Assembly (NCBI RefSeq): GCF_954871325.1
Contig: NC_088778.1
Span: 31,384,730-31,448,729, forward strand
DNA length: 64,000 nucleotides
Source of the DNA: Gordionus sp. m RMFG-2023
Taxonomy: Eukaryota; Nematomorpha; Gordioida; Chordodea; Parachordodidae
Direction: 5' to 3'
The notes under the pieces are model-generated. The model had not been told where the DNA came from, did no database searches, and was given only the letters and a program-made list of their open reading frames with translations. This document shows, piece by piece, positions 10,830 through 23,620 of this stretch (its first letter is position 1; each line of letters begins with the position of its first letter). Position numbers and translations under genes: made by a program.

Positions 10830-11482
10830 ATATATTGATCAACGTATTCATCATTCCATTCTCTCGTGTAACTGACTTAAAAAACTATGGATTAAAAGAG
10901 ACGATAAGCAGCACTTAAAATATTTATTTACTCTCATTTATGGTACCCATCAGTTGTGTTTCTAGTGGTACTATAATATACATTTTCTTTTGTTTGTACG
11001 ATATTCGTAATTTCATACCCAAGCCTGTTTTGATATTTTATTCACTTAAAACTGGTTTCGAGATTGGCGATTACATGAAATTAATATTATAACGATACTT
11101 AGATATAATTTTTTTTATTGTTGTTAGATTGTAAAATGTTTTAGTGAATTAGGACCCCCCCCCCCCCCCAAAAAATGAATTATACATCATTAAATTTACG
11201 TCCTTTTTGTTTCTTCCCGATTTTTATTGACGATGAAAAGATAACATATTTAGTTTTTATTTTGTACGATTATCTATTTAGAAAAATAAATATTCGAGTT
11301 TTTAGCTTAAAATCCGGTTTAATTCTACGACTAAAATGCCTGCCAGGTCCGGTCCCCCAATCCCCTTCTCCGATAATCTCGGACCAACTCCGCTCTCTCT
11401 CCCCGATGTGGACTCAACGGCAAACCATTTCACCATCATTTTATCTTTTTCGTTAACTCTAGTTATTATGATATATTCATAG
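10830..11482 (+). pseudogene. 3' relic of a third receptor copy (TM6-TM7), unit 2
   Basis: The segment 10895-10952 aligns with the pseudogene's region after TM6 (words ggattaaaagagac and atatttatttactc), and 11433-11482 encodes IILSFSLTLVIMIYS and a stop, matching the TM7 end PFPLTLAIMMCS. A 480-bp insertion separates the two pieces. Nothing upstream of TM6 remains. The same relic, without the insertion, is at 21322-21479. Confidence 0.65.
10953..11432. mobile_element. 480-bp insertion within the receptor relic
   Basis: Comparison with the empty site at 21425-21440 shows the inserted stretch exactly. It is flanked by ccatca on both sides (10947-10952 and 11433-11438), a likely target duplication. 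It contains a long C-run at about 11155-11169 and a GC-richer right part. No terminal inverted repeat or protein is evident, so the type is unknown. Confidence 0.5.
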
Positions 11483-13620
11483 CAGTAATGGACAATTAAA
11501 TAATGATACAATAAGTATAATCAAGGCGAAAGAATGATGTCATTGAGAGAACCATAAAGAATACAATAGCACGAAACATTATTACAATACTATAAACTTG
11601 CCAAGAGTATGCGAAAAGGGCCAATAGGATGGTACCATCGTCGTTATGATAAGAAAAAACGTGATGCGAGATATGGAATGGCGGGAAAGGGGGGGGCGTG
11701 GAAGGGAACAATATTTGATAAAGATACAATAGAATTTTTTAATCTAGCATTGTATACGTATAATATATTGTATTGAATTATAGTTATTTTGTACGGAGAG
11801 GGGGGGGGGGGAATTACGAAGCTCTGGCTTTGTTTAGATTATGCTGAAAACGATAAATAGACATAGGCGATAGTCTGAGAGGATTCATGGTTCTGACTGT
11901 TTTACCCAGTTATACTCATGGATTATTGTTTAGACGAATATATATTTTAGTTAGATCATGTGCATCCTCTCTCAAGGCGTCGTTTAGGCGTAATTAAGGA
12001 GGACGGTATTTTACGTGAATAATTGTGGTAAATTATATTAGATTAGGTGTCAATTATTAAATAGTAGTTCGAAGTGGTGAAGACAATTTTGACAATTATT
12101 ACCATTTTTAATTTGAATAAAAATATTATGTACGTCGTGTCATTTAATACTCAGCACAGCAAGGACTCAAACATATAACTATATTTCTATGAATATTTTA
12201 TTTATATATTGGTTTACATTTATATTGTAAAATGTAAAACAAATAGGGACGTAAAAAACTGAACATACAATAAAATATAAGAAAAATAACTATAATGGCA
12301 TAGGAAAAGACACATTACTTTTTGTGCTTTATTTTAATCTCGCGTAATTTATTATACACTTTTGGATTCTTTACTAAGATTTTCAAAAATTATAAACTAC
12401 ATGGATAGGTCCTTGAGATTGTCCTGAATCCGGGGGTATAATTAGAATTGCCTAGAAGTATAGGAAGTTAGCTCTATCCTCAATTATATAGGAATAAAAC
12501 TAGCATAGATCAATCTTTGGAAAATGTACTTTTTTATGATTGTGCTAAAACAAATTTCAATAATACGTTTATATATTCATTGAAAGTACATTTGCGATAA
12601 TCAATCAATTATCATAAATAGTATCCTTAAAACACAATAATAAAATATCAATTTAATATATTACAAGAATCCCGCTTAGCCAAATGATACAAAGAAAAAT
12701 TTCCAATTCTGAGAGGTGAGGAAGATAATGGATTAGCTGTTCATATTTAAAAACTTAGCAAGAATTTTAAAGCAGTGACCATTTGAGTATGCGGCATAAA
12801 ATTTACTACTATACTTTAAAGGATTGGCAATACTTTTTAAAACCACACGAATATTAGACAGATTTATACACATTATTCCTTCTCATATAAATAACGTTCA
12901 CATTTTCATGTGCTCAAAATATTACATGATGTTGCGTTCGACTCAAATCATAAAATGGTGTTGTGTATTATAAATACTAAATATTGATACAAGATATCTA
13001 GTATGTATAAGTGCAAATAGAATTACTAAAGGAACCTGGTATAAAAGATAAATATATTTAAATATTAAAGAGAAATTACTAAAATCAAAACGAAAGAAAT
13101 AACTTATTTAAAAAAAATGGCATAGGAATATACGAGAGATTCATAAAATCCACAGTGTTAGTATCTTTTTAAACTAAAATCTTCTCAGATTAGATATCTA
13201 GTGAATGGAGATCCCTTATAAATGACAGTTCCCAAGAAAATCATATTAGAGACTATAAATTATAAACTAATTAAAGGCAAAAAGTATTTTAAACAAAAAT
13301 AGCTAAGGAAATTAAATCTGCTATCTGCTAAAATCATTAAGGTTTCAAAATTCTATGTATTGCATAGGCAGTAACGTGAAATCTTTTATTAAAAATTCAA
13401 ATACTTTTTATATTTAGTATTTATTAAATAACAAAAAGTATTCTGTTTTTTATTACGATATCAGATCAGCCGAATACAAATATAAATATTTTTATTTTAA
13501 TATTTATATATATATTTTATATAATATATATGTATATTTATTTAAGATTAACATTTTTATAATTTTTATCAATTAATATAATTAACATTAAATTTATAAA
13601 CGAAAAATAATAATAAATTC
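11483..13620. repeat. Duplicated non-coding flank, unit 2
   Basis: It aligns with 21480-23620 of unit 3 and in part with 1190-2150 of unit 1 (shared phrases ataggtccttgagatt and ggattggcaatac). Short open frames here are not conserved between copies and I see no gene. Confidence 0.6.
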
Positions 13621-14580
13621 CAATAATATAAATGTGAAATATAGTGTAAAATGATGAGAATAAGGAAGAAAAAGTGAGTCTAGCAAAGGTATGTGGAAAG
13701 ATGGCAATTGAAACTTTGATAATTCTCTTTAAGGAGAGCCTATGAGAAATAAGCCTCCTCGTGGATCACTAGTATGCTTGCAGATGTGAGATCCTAAATC
13801 CTTGAAGAAGGATAATGCAAGCTTACCAAAGGAGGTTAACATAGTAAATATTATTGGGATAAAGATGTGATCTTCTGATATTTGAGAATATTTGGAAATT
13901 TTTTGTTGTTCTTTTTGCTCAACTAGGCTTGGAGTTTGGTTGGATTAAGCTATTAAATGTCCCAAACCATAAATTGGGCCCGTTTCTATAGGATCAGGGC
14001 GATTCCTTCAGGCCGCCTTCCATCGAATCAAAAATGTTCTGGTGGTTCAATTATAGCGGGATTTGAGAGGACTTCAATTCTGGATCAAGGAATTGCATTG
14101 GGTGTGCCTGGAAATTTGTCCTTTGCACGATCTGCTAAGCTATATGAAAGTAAAGGATGGCCTCTTTCATTTTTTTTTCAAAAATAAATTAAGAGGCACA
14201 TATAAAATGACGTTAAGAGGATATTGGGGTAAAGCTTTTGTTAGTGTATTTGATATATGTATAGTGGGAAGGTTCGGCTAGAGAGTTATGAGTGGATTCC
14301 AATCTGAGAGCACCTTTTATTTTAAGATTTGGCTTTTCAATCGACGAAGGTTTTTATTTAGTTTCTGAAGAGCGTAGGCTTCTTATTTTCTCAAAAATAA
14401 TCAAAATTTGCTGAGTTAGGGATTTATACAAAGTTTTGTCGAACACCTAGAAGGAAAAAAAATTAAGCTATTCATTCTCATTGCTAAAGTTTATATATAG
14501 GAATGATATACAATTAGCGAAAGATTTAGCAACAAGCAATCCTGCACCTTTAGGGAACCTTGAAATAATATTTGTTTTTT
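13620..14580 (-). mobile_element. LINE-like RT fragment with internal deletion (unit 2)
   Basis: The left part to about 14120 aligns with 2160-2570 and 23620-24090 (the C-terminal end of the protein on the minus strand). The right part from about 14135 aligns with 4850-5330. About 2.3 kb present in unit 1 is missing at the junction near 14120-14135, including the catalytic motif and the displaced promoter block. This deletion is private to unit 2. Confidence 0.7.
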
Positions 14581-15150
14581 TTAATAACTAACCTAACTTT
14601 AAAGAAAGGGATAAAGAATAGAATTAAACTGTTACCTCTATCTAATTTATTTTATTTCATGGAAACATAACACAGATAAAAGTTACACATTGTACTGAAA
14701 AGATAATAGATGGCTAATATTTTAGTTAGATAAAAAAAATATTAAAATATTGTATAAAGTTATAATATTGAACTTTCTTTGAATATTTAAAAAGTTTTTT
14801 TTTTGGCACAAAGCATTTGGAAAAGTTTAAGAATCATGTTTTATTCAAATAAAAAATAATGTAAAACTTTATATTAGGGGAGAAGAGGAGAGGATTATCA
14901 TTTACTTAATTTAATTTTTTTTTTTTTGGTAAAATCTGATTTCTAAATTTTAAAAAAACGCGCTCAAAAAAATGATTCAAAGTTGTAAAAATAACACATT
15001 GTCACATATATATATAATTTATGATTAACTTATATAAACCAGAACAAACCGAAAATAACAGTTATAAATTCTAAACCAAACCGATATGAATATCTTCAAA
15101 AAAACTGAAATGGAAAAAAATGTTTATAAAATTTTAAACTGAAAACCGAA

Positions 15151-15253
15151 ACTAACCGAACCAAAACTAACCGAACCAAAACTAACCGAACCAAAACTAA
15201 CCTAACCAAAACTAACCGAGCCAAAACTAACCGAACCAAAACTAACCGAACCG
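15151..15253. repeat. 15-bp minisatellite, 7 units
   Basis: The unit actaaccgaaccaaa is repeated seven times with few changes. It lies in a larger transposon-like stretch ending gttgaaactctg near 15278, whose end resembles the element end at 54821. The open frame that reads through it on the minus strand is only the repeat. Confidence 0.9.
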
Positions 15254-16103
15254 TTATGCTCAAGGGTTGAAACTCTGATTGCATTTAAAATAGAAAGTTT
15301 GCCTGAAGAGAAAAATAAGTGTTCTCTAGATGAGTAAAACTTTTCTCATATAGGGCAGTTGATTCGGAAATGCCTATAAAATGTGTAAATCTATCAATCT
15401 TCAATTAGAATTTTATATTTATAAATTATTTCATTCAATAATTTTATTAGATTTCTTTAGGAATCTATAAGTTAAGGGCTTGTTAAATTCCGAACAAAAA
15501 AAATTAAGCTTCTTTCAAATAATAATATACTATTAAAATTTTAAATAAATACAACATTAATGCACCTTTAAATACACATCTTCCCTAAAATTTAGTTATT
15601 CTAGGAAATCCCTTTAAAGAAAATTAAGTCGCTTCAAGTGCGTTAATTTGAAAGATGTTATATCAATATAATGATCAAAATAAAATTAAATACGCATAAA
15701 TATAGAGAATAGTAAAATCTAAAAAATAAAAGATATTTTTTGAAAGGATTTATATGAATGACAAATTGACGGAGTACATTTTTTGGATGTTTAGTTAATT
15801 GAATTTAGATCTTATAAAGAATAACAAATTTTAGGAATTTAAAATTTTTTGCAAAACCCACAAACAATAAGTTATATAAATTTAATAATAAATTTTTTTG
15901 GAATGTATTTTTGGCAAATGATAGAGTTAAAGAAATCTGACAGTTATTAATAGTATTAAATATATATTTAGAATACCATAATAATTAGAGGTCAACCTTC
16001 AATTCATAAAATAATTTGTTTATAAAAAAAAATGTATTAAATTAACCTTTATTTAATTTATTAGGTAATTTTAAAATATTGATAATATCTGTAAAATAAA
16101 AAC

Positions 16104-16345
16104 AAGTTAATTTACCCACGCAACATATAATTGTTATAATTAAATACATATACATATATGCAAAGAGAAATTAGAGTGAAGGTTATTTATCAATTCCATT
16201 TTATATTAAAAATCATTAACTAAATATTATTTATATTTTTTTATTACTAATCTTTCTATAATAAGGAATAAATTAGCAATTGGCTTTAATTTATGAAAAG
16301 TGGCCAAAATTCTTTTAGAATCTAACATATATAAATACCTATATT
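16104..16345 (+). promoter_or_regulatory. Upstream region of the receptor pseudogene with TATA box
   Basis: The word gttaatttacccacgcaa at about 16107 is the shared upstream motif. An ataaatacctatatttcc TATA-like stretch starts at 16331, about 43 bases before the ATG at 16374. The same TATA-to-ATG layout is found detached from any receptor at 4571-4612 and 28621-28661. Confidence 0.5.
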
Positions 16346-16373
16346 TCCATTCTGGAGGATGTAAAAAAAACAT

Positions 16374-19240
16374 ATGTCTCAATCCAGCAAAAAATGTTTC
16401 TAATAATCTAGGAAATTACACTTAATTTTAGAGCATAAAGGGGGACCGACTTTGCCACCAAGTTGATTTGCCCTATCATTATTTTGTGTTTCAAAATCGA
16501 CATCTCATAAATGAACATTTTTGAGCACCAATATTGGCCTTTTTGGGGACGATTATAAATGTGATTTTCATATTATACTTGATTAAGTTAATACAAAGGC
16601 ATCCCATAGACAATTGAATTCGTAATTTCATAATTTCCCACACGGCAACAACAATGTGGTTTAGTTTTAAATTTAAAAAGATAAAAGAGTTGCTTGTTAG
16701 GCTTGCGAGACGATGTAAGTCCAAATTTATTCGCGCATTAAGTTTGTTTGTGAAAATTAAAGATGCACCTGTGACTGATATAGAGGCTATGGTGGGTTAT
16801 CATATTGCTACAATTTCCTCTCCAACAAAAAGGATCATCACTGACAAGCGTTACCATAATAATATAGTGTTGATAGATATAAAAGAGGAATTTATAAAGG
16901 AAATGATTTTAGTCTCTTATCTTACGACTTTCCAAACGGAGGATCTAAAATAAATAAATGGGAAATGGAAGACTCATCATCCTATATCATTCTATTGAGC
17001 TTATGTCTGGTTGACTTGTTGATGATTAGCCTAATAGTGATTCGCAATTCCGTTGAATGTTTGGTTAATAAACCGTTCGAACATATTAGGAAAATTTTAT
17101 GTGTCTCTGAAATGAGCAAATATAATGTATTCCCTCCGATCCAGATAAGAAAAAAATTGAGCAAATCTACTATAATCTTCGATTTTTCACTATTCCACCT
17201 ACTTTCATTTCAAGTAATAGGAATTATGAAAAGATAAGTAGGATTAAAAGATCGAAATCAACTTTAGAGTATATCTCTAGTATAGATGAAAAATATAAAC
17301 AAAAGCGGGTTGAGGAGAAAGGAAATGATGGTTTTCGACAGGGATCCAAACCGAACCTGAACCGAACCGTTAAACCGCTAAAAACCTGTATTTTTTATCG
17401 AACCTAAACCGAACCTAAACCTCTAAAAAATTTCTAGTCGAACCTGAACCGAACCGCTAAAATGCCTCTGAACAGGTTCGAGTCTCATAATTTTATGCTT
17501 ATAAAATAATGTGTAAGTTATTACTAGTAGTATATTGCAAATATTTTAATTATATTCAAATTGTTTTAAAAATTATTATCAATCATAATTTTTATAAACT
17601 TTAGTGTATTGCCATTTTACTATATTTTTTAAATATTTTAAGCTTATAAATTATAATGAAAAAAATTAAATCTAATATATAAATTTTTACATATAGTATT
17701 ATAAATGACACATCAAATCTGATATCATACTGGCAATGCCAGCTACCCAAGTTAGTGTGGAAGGATGTTTTTCAACAATTAAATTTATATTATCTCCTTA
17801 TAGATGTAATTTGAGTGAGACGAATTTTAAAAATATATTAATTGTGCATTTAATAAAAAAAATTTAAGTAATTGTTCATATTTATATTAATCATTGATAT
17901 ATTTATTTGTTATATTTATAAATCAAATATTATTTTATAATGTGCAATTAATAAAAATGATGGTTTTTATTTTAATTATGAAATAAAAAAAAAATTTTCC
18001 TGATACATAATCCTAATGTAGGTTTGAATACAAATGTGTTCAAACCGGTTTTTAGAGGTTCGAACCGAACCGATATTTTTATTTTTTGCGAACCGAACCT
18101 GAACCTTAAACCATTATTTTTATCCGAACCTGAACCTGAACCGAACCGATATTCGTTTCGGTTTGGATCCCTGGTTTTCGATTCTTTCATTACAATGGAG
18201 GATATCAGAAGAGTTCTGAAAACTAAGGGGGCATAGATTTAGAGGTAGAAGCCTTCACAAAGTTTATTGTTAAAAACTTTGGAAATTCCAAGGCCTTCAA
18301 ACTATACCTATCATATGGGTGGAATCATAGCCAGATTTCACGTACCGTTGAAGTCTGTAATCGCAAGTTTCAACTTTTTCGCAACCTTTCTCTATGCCTT
18401 GAACAAGTTTATTTACACGGTCTATGAATCTGAGTACCATTATTGATGTAGCTCAAAAAAAACTTTTTTAGTGTTATCCGTTTGTGATTTATTATCGGAA
18501 TACTATACATACTCTCTTATAACTATTATAAGTTGGTGATCATCAAGGTTTCATCTATATTCCTACTCCATGATTACAATTTAAGTCAGAATAGCAATTA
18601 TCTTTTAGATGATAACCTATTCCCTATGATTATATATTATTCCCTCATATGGAGAAACACTAGATCTACTAAGAGAGAAAACTTAATCAAGCTAATTTAT
18701 GAAATTTCTCAAGAACTGATAGGGAAGTTTATTATCATAACTATAATGGGATATTTCATAATTTCGATTTCCAAAGGGATGAAGGACAAACGTTGGTTGA
18801 TCGACAAAAAACATCGGACCTCAATAATAAACTTACCAATCATGATAACATCTAAAAATCAAGTACAGGCAAGTGATCTCGGGGGAATTTATACAGGTAA
18901 AATTAGTAAAGATTTAGATAGGAAAGCATTCAACAAGAAAAATAAACTTGTGATAGAGAACAATTATGACATAGCCCAAATGGAAATAATTGTGTATTTG
19001 ACCAGTAGGCACTATTATAATTGGAACAGAGAGTTCTTTCTAACATTACTCAGGGTATTTTTGATGGAGGCTTTAATAATCGTCATGCCCCTCAGTTTAA
19101 TGCAACTGACCCACAAATTCTGGATTAAGAGGATCAACATTCTCCACTTGAATTATTTATTTACTGACTTTCAGCTCATTAATCTGGTAACAATCATTTT
19201 GCCTTTTCCGTTAACTCTAGCTATTATGATGTGTTCATAG
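16374..19240 (+). pseudogene. Receptor-family pseudogene split by a hAT element
   Basis: The start region, TM1 (IINVIFILYLIKLI), the long first loop, TM2 and the C-terminal half all align with genes A and B but more distantly than A and B align with each other. Stops and frame changes occur in the N-terminal part, and a hAT copy occupies 17339-18173. Its TM2 reads LCLVDLLMISLIVIRNSVEC. The aspartate in VDLL is what rhodopsin-class receptors have at the centre of TM2, which strengthens the receptor reading of the family. The last 235 codons (18533-19240) are still open, from TM4/TM5 to a C-terminus PFPLTLAIMMCS. It is not functional as a whole. Confidence 0.85.
17339..18173 (+). mobile_element. 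hAT DNA transposon copy 1 (835 bp)
   Basis: Perfect terminal inverted repeats cagggatccaaaccgaa and ttcggtttggatccctg are flanked by an 8-bp target duplication gttttcga (17331-17338 and 18174-18181), the hAT signature. Inside, near 17735-17860, a frame reads [18 protein letters not shown], then SPYRCNLSETNFKNILIV. That is the C-terminal hAT dimerisation domain, so it derives from an autonomous element. Nothing else of the transposase remains. The exact target duplication suggests a fairly recent insertion, into an already decaying gene. Confidence 0.93.
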
Positions 19241-20097
19241 TTGAAAATTAGGTTTTCTGAAAATTATCAAGAAATTTAAACATTAAGGGGGCATATGACT
19301 CGAAGATACACATTTACTTTTTCAAAATATTTATTAAAGCATTTTATTATAAATAAACAAAATAAGATTTAGTATTAATTTCATTATTTATGACTTACAT
19401 TATCAAAATATAATGCCGTTATCCCTTTTAATATAATATTATTTGATAATCACTATTCATAGTTTCATTGATGTTTTATTATTTATTGTCACTCATTAAA
19501 ATATTAAAAATTTATGATACTCTATCAAAGTCAGAATTTTTATAATAACTTATCATACGAAATTAAGAGAAAAGAAAGTAAGTAAGTAAATGGTATAAAT
19601 ATGATGGATAAAAAGACTTGTCATTCAAGTTCTAATTAATTTAAAATGATAAAAAACTGCAAAAAGAAAAAGCCTGAATTAAATTAAGATGTGATATTAA
19701 CTCAGTAATTTAATTATACTGATCTAAAGTAAGGGTTTTAATTTATATTATTTATATATTGTTCTATGTTCTGTTATTTATTAATAAGATATCTGCCCAG
19801 AACTAACATTATCGAATTCTATTAACAAATATTATTATATAAGTCACAATAGGTTGCCAATTATAAGCTAGGGCAACCAGAAATTAGTTACATATTACTC
19901 TCTAACTATGTCCAATGTATCCTATTTCATTCACCTTAGAATTAAAAATATTTAAAAAATATTTAAAAAAAATGTTATTAAAAAAGGTTTAAACTTAAAT
20001 ATTGGGGAGAGAAATCTAAAGTAAGCGTTTTTATTTTATATTATTTATATATTATTCTTTGTTCTGTTTATTAGTGTTTCGAATAGTCATAGGCGTA
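19241..20097. repeat. 3' flank of the receptor pseudogene
   Basis: The block 19615-19760 aligns with 1013-1140 (after the remnant in unit 1) and with 10290-10400. The block 19780-19920 aligns with 10420-10550. No coding signal is seen. Confidence 0.6.
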
Positions 20098-21310
20098 GCC
20101 AGGGGCTTCAGAAATTTATCACTTTTTGTGAATATCATTTTAAGCTAATAAAATATATCCCCCTTAGTCCTCCCCCCCACTCCCTGACCCTCAAAATGTG
20201 TAAATATATCTTAAACAATAATTTGAAAGAAAGAATGTAAAAGTTGATATTTTTTTTTATAAAACTATTCATCATAATTTATACATTTTGATAAAAAAGT
20301 ATTCATATATATAAAAAGTGAACCAAAAATTTTTTTTTAAGAAATGGGATATAAGCCAAAAATAAGTCTAAAGACAAAAGTGAAATATATTATAATTATT
20401 CATAATAGATCTATAAAATTATTAAATAATGTAATATATCAAATATAATTTTTTATAAAGTAAGTAATTTTAATTTATTTATCTTAATAAAAGTAAAATA
20501 TATTTATAAAACTATTGATAAAATTAAATAAAAAAATTAAAGCACAATCAATACAAACAGTGAAATATTATATGTAGTAGATTTACAGTATATCTAATTT
20601 TATCAATTATCAAATTACAATCAAGTAATTTTTACCAATATAGCGAATTATATATTTTACAGAAAACTATAAAATATTGATAATGACATCAGAATATATC
20701 TTTTAAACACATTGTGGGATGAATAATATAAAGATTAATTTTTAATATCATTATTTATTTAAAATAAATAGATGGCGTTAAATAATTTATGCAAATTATT
20801 GCTATATTTAGTATCTAGAGCATTGATTAGTAAAATTTGTTAAATTATTAACTGTAATATATTATCTAAAACCCTAACCCTAACTTAACCCTTGTCAAAT
20901 ATGCCTGTAAAAGTGGAATTTTACCTAATATTTTGTAACTAATTCTATATTATAGATGAATATCAACTATATGTCTACTTACTTTTTATAAATAAAGTTC
21001 TTATACTTGTTTGGAATAAATTTACCATGCTTTTATATTAATGTATATACAATTAATTTATTATATTATATACAATTAATTTATTATATTTTATATAAAC
21101 TAATAAAAATATATTTCATATTTGTCCAGGCTTGTTTTTTTTTTATTAAAATTAACTTTCAAAAAATATTTTATGATTATATATAGACTAAGGTAACCCG
21201 GACAAAAGCGGGCCGAAGGCCCGCCCTAAATGGGGTCTGGAAACGAAGCCCCCAGTTATTTTTTAATCACCCCCCCCCCTCCCCCTAGGAAAATCCTGGC
21301 TACGCCTATG
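20098..21310. mobile_element. Non-autonomous hAT-like element (1213 bp)
   Basis: The ends cataggcgtagccagg and cctggctacgcctatg are perfect inverted repeats of the GGCGTAGCCAGG type seen in many hAT elements. The flanks cgaatagt and caatagta give an imperfect 8-bp duplication. Unit 2 has the same flanks without the insert (near 10820). Both ends have runs of C or G. A short aaccctaaccctaac run lies inside at about 20871. No transposase frame is visible. Confidence 0.8.
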
Positions 21311-21321
21311 CAATAGTAAAC

Positions 21322-21479
21322 TATTCATCATACCAGTCTCATTCGTGTTACTAACTTAAAGACTTTGGATTAAAAGGGACAATAATCAGCACTTAGAATA
21401 TTTATTTATTCTCTATCATATTATTATGGTACCCATCATTTTATCTTTTCCGCTAACTCTACTTATTATGATATGTTCA
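21322..21479 (+). pseudogene. 3' relic of a receptor copy (TM6-TM7), unit 3
   Basis: It aligns with the pseudogene after TM6 (ggattaaaagggac, atatttatttattc) and encodes IILSFPLTLLIMICS at 21435-21479, where the TM7 end should be. The stop codon after it has been lost (aag instead of tag). The rest of the gene is gone, and the hAT-like element sits just upstream. It is the unit 3 counterpart of 10830-11482. Confidence 0.65.
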
Positions 21480-23620
21480 AAGCAGTATTGGAGGCTTAAA
21501 TGATGATATAAAAAGGAAAATCAAGGCAAAAGAAGTCATTGTAGACCATAAAGGATTACAATAGCACAAAACATTATTACAATACGATAGACAGGTTACA
21601 AGAGATACTTGATAAGGGCCAATCGGATGGCACCGTTGTTGTTTAGATGCGATAAACAAAGAAAAACGTGATGTAAGTTATAGGTTGGCGTGGGGGGGGG
21701 GGGTTCATAGAAAGGAATAATATTTGTTAAAGATACAAAATAACTTTTGAATCTAATTTGCATTGTATATGTGTAGATATTATTGTTTTGAATTATAGTC
21801 ATTTTGTACAATTCGAGATAGATGTATGTTTGAGGTATGTATTTGTAAATAATAATTTTGGGAAGGGAGGGGGGTTAGGGTAGGAGTAATTTTAAAGCTC
21901 TTACTTTGTCTTGGCTATTCGTAACGAATAATGATAAATATAAATAGACATAGGCGATACTATAGATCTGACTTGATTACCCATTAATTCCCTTGGATTG
22001 TCGACTATATATTTTAATTTGAATATGTACATCCTCTCTCAAGTTATAAGCGTCGTTTAGGAGTAATTAAGAGGGTGGTGTTGTATGTGACGAATTGTCA
22101 TAAAATATATTGATTAGATATTAACTATCACAAAAGAGTTTTAGAAGAGTTGAAGGCAGTATCGATAATTATTACCATTTTTAATTTGAATAAAAATATT
22201 TATATTTAACTTATAATATGGCTATTTGGTTCCATTATGTATTCTCGTGTCAATTACTACTCAGCAATGACTCAAACATATAATTATATTTCTATCTATT
22301 GTTTAATATTTTTTTATATTTATATTTTAAAGTAAAAAACTGAACATACAATAAAATAAAAGAAAAATAACTCTAAGGACTTAGGAAAAGACATATGCTT
22401 TTTTGTGCTTTATTTTAATCCCGCGTTTTTTTTAAAATATAATTTTGGATTCTTTACTAAGATTTTCATTAATTATAAATATGGATAGGTCCTTGAGATT
22501 TCCTGAATCAGGGGGTATAATCGGAAAAATAGAAGTAAATGGGGGTTAGCTATATCTTCAATTATATAGGAATACAACAGGACAGATTAACATTGGAAAA
22601 TTGACCTTTTCAATGATTGCGCCAAAAATAGTTATATTTTTTACTCCGTTTTTTATTTTCCCTATGAAAGAGACCAAATTTTATGTTTATTGTATATTTT
22701 TTATATAATTTAATAAAATATATTCATATAAATTTTACGTTTTAACTTTATACGAGTTTTTTGTGATTCTATATTCTTTACGTATTAATAAAAGTTTTAA
22801 AGATAAATTATTTTCCACATTTAATATGAAGTTAAATTAATTTGTTTTTTAAAGTTGATTATACCATTACCATAACCCAAATTCTCAGGGTCTTTCTGAG
22901 GATTTGTCTACCCCATCTGCTATGTTACTGGGGGCCACTGACTATCCCAAACTTATGCACCCCCCACTTCAAAGTAAATTAATTAATATTATATACGAGA
23001 AATATCCTTTAAATGAATTTCAAAATATTAATACATCCATTATGTACAATAAATCCATTGGTCCAAATCATACTACAAGAAACAATGTCAAAGTTACACA
23101 ATTTTCTATTCTGGGATGAGGAAGATAATAGATTCACTTTTTTTATATAATGGCGTTGGGAAATTTACCAGGAATTTTGGAGTAGTAATTATTTGTGTCT
23201 ATAGCATAAAATTTACTACTATGCTTTAAAAGATTAGCAATACTTTATTAAAACACACGAAAGATAGATTTATACACAATATAGCTTCTCATATAACTCA
23301 CGTTCACATTTTCATGTGCTCACATGATGTTGCATTCAATTCAAATCTTAAAATGGTGTTGTGTATAAATATTAAATATCGATATAAGATTTCTAGTATT
23401 TATAAGTGCAAAGAAGATATTAACAAAAAAATAGTATAGAGTTACTAGAGGGACCAGGGATAAAAGATTAATATATTGAAATATTAAAGAAATTAATAAA
23501 ATCTAAATGAAAGAAACAATTTAGAAAATTATTTATTTAAAATTATTTATCATTTAATCTAGTTCACAAAATTTATATAAGAAAAAATAAATAAATTCCA
23601 AATTAAATAATATAAAGTTT
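21480..23620. repeat. Duplicated non-coding flank, unit 3
   Basis: It aligns with 11483-13620, and its right two thirds with 1190-2150. Short frames such as 22904-23119 are not conserved in the sister blocks. No gene is seen. Confidence 0.6.

Larger units (their letters stand above)
5341..14589 (+). repeat. Segmental duplication unit 2 (contains gene A)
   Basis: The upstream block 5341-6140 aligns with 1-780 and 29380-30215. The gene A 3' flank aligns with that of gene B (for example the blocks at 8980-9080 and 32745-32870, and 9160-10218 and 35440-36345). From about 10420 it aligns with the flank of the pseudogene in unit 3 (19780-22430). Compared with unit 4, it carries an extra ~290 bases with a SINE (about 8680-8965). 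Confidence 0.8.

Noticed and set aside
15151-15253. CRISPR-like regular repeat
   Set aside because: Head-to-tail 15-bp units without spacers in a eukaryotic genome.
15096-15284. 62-codon repetitive minus-strand frame
   Set aside because: It is the translation of a 15-bp minisatellite within transposon debris.
20871-20891. Interstitial telomere (aaccctaaccct)
   Set aside because: Only two to three units, inside a DNA transposon; too short for a telomere relic.
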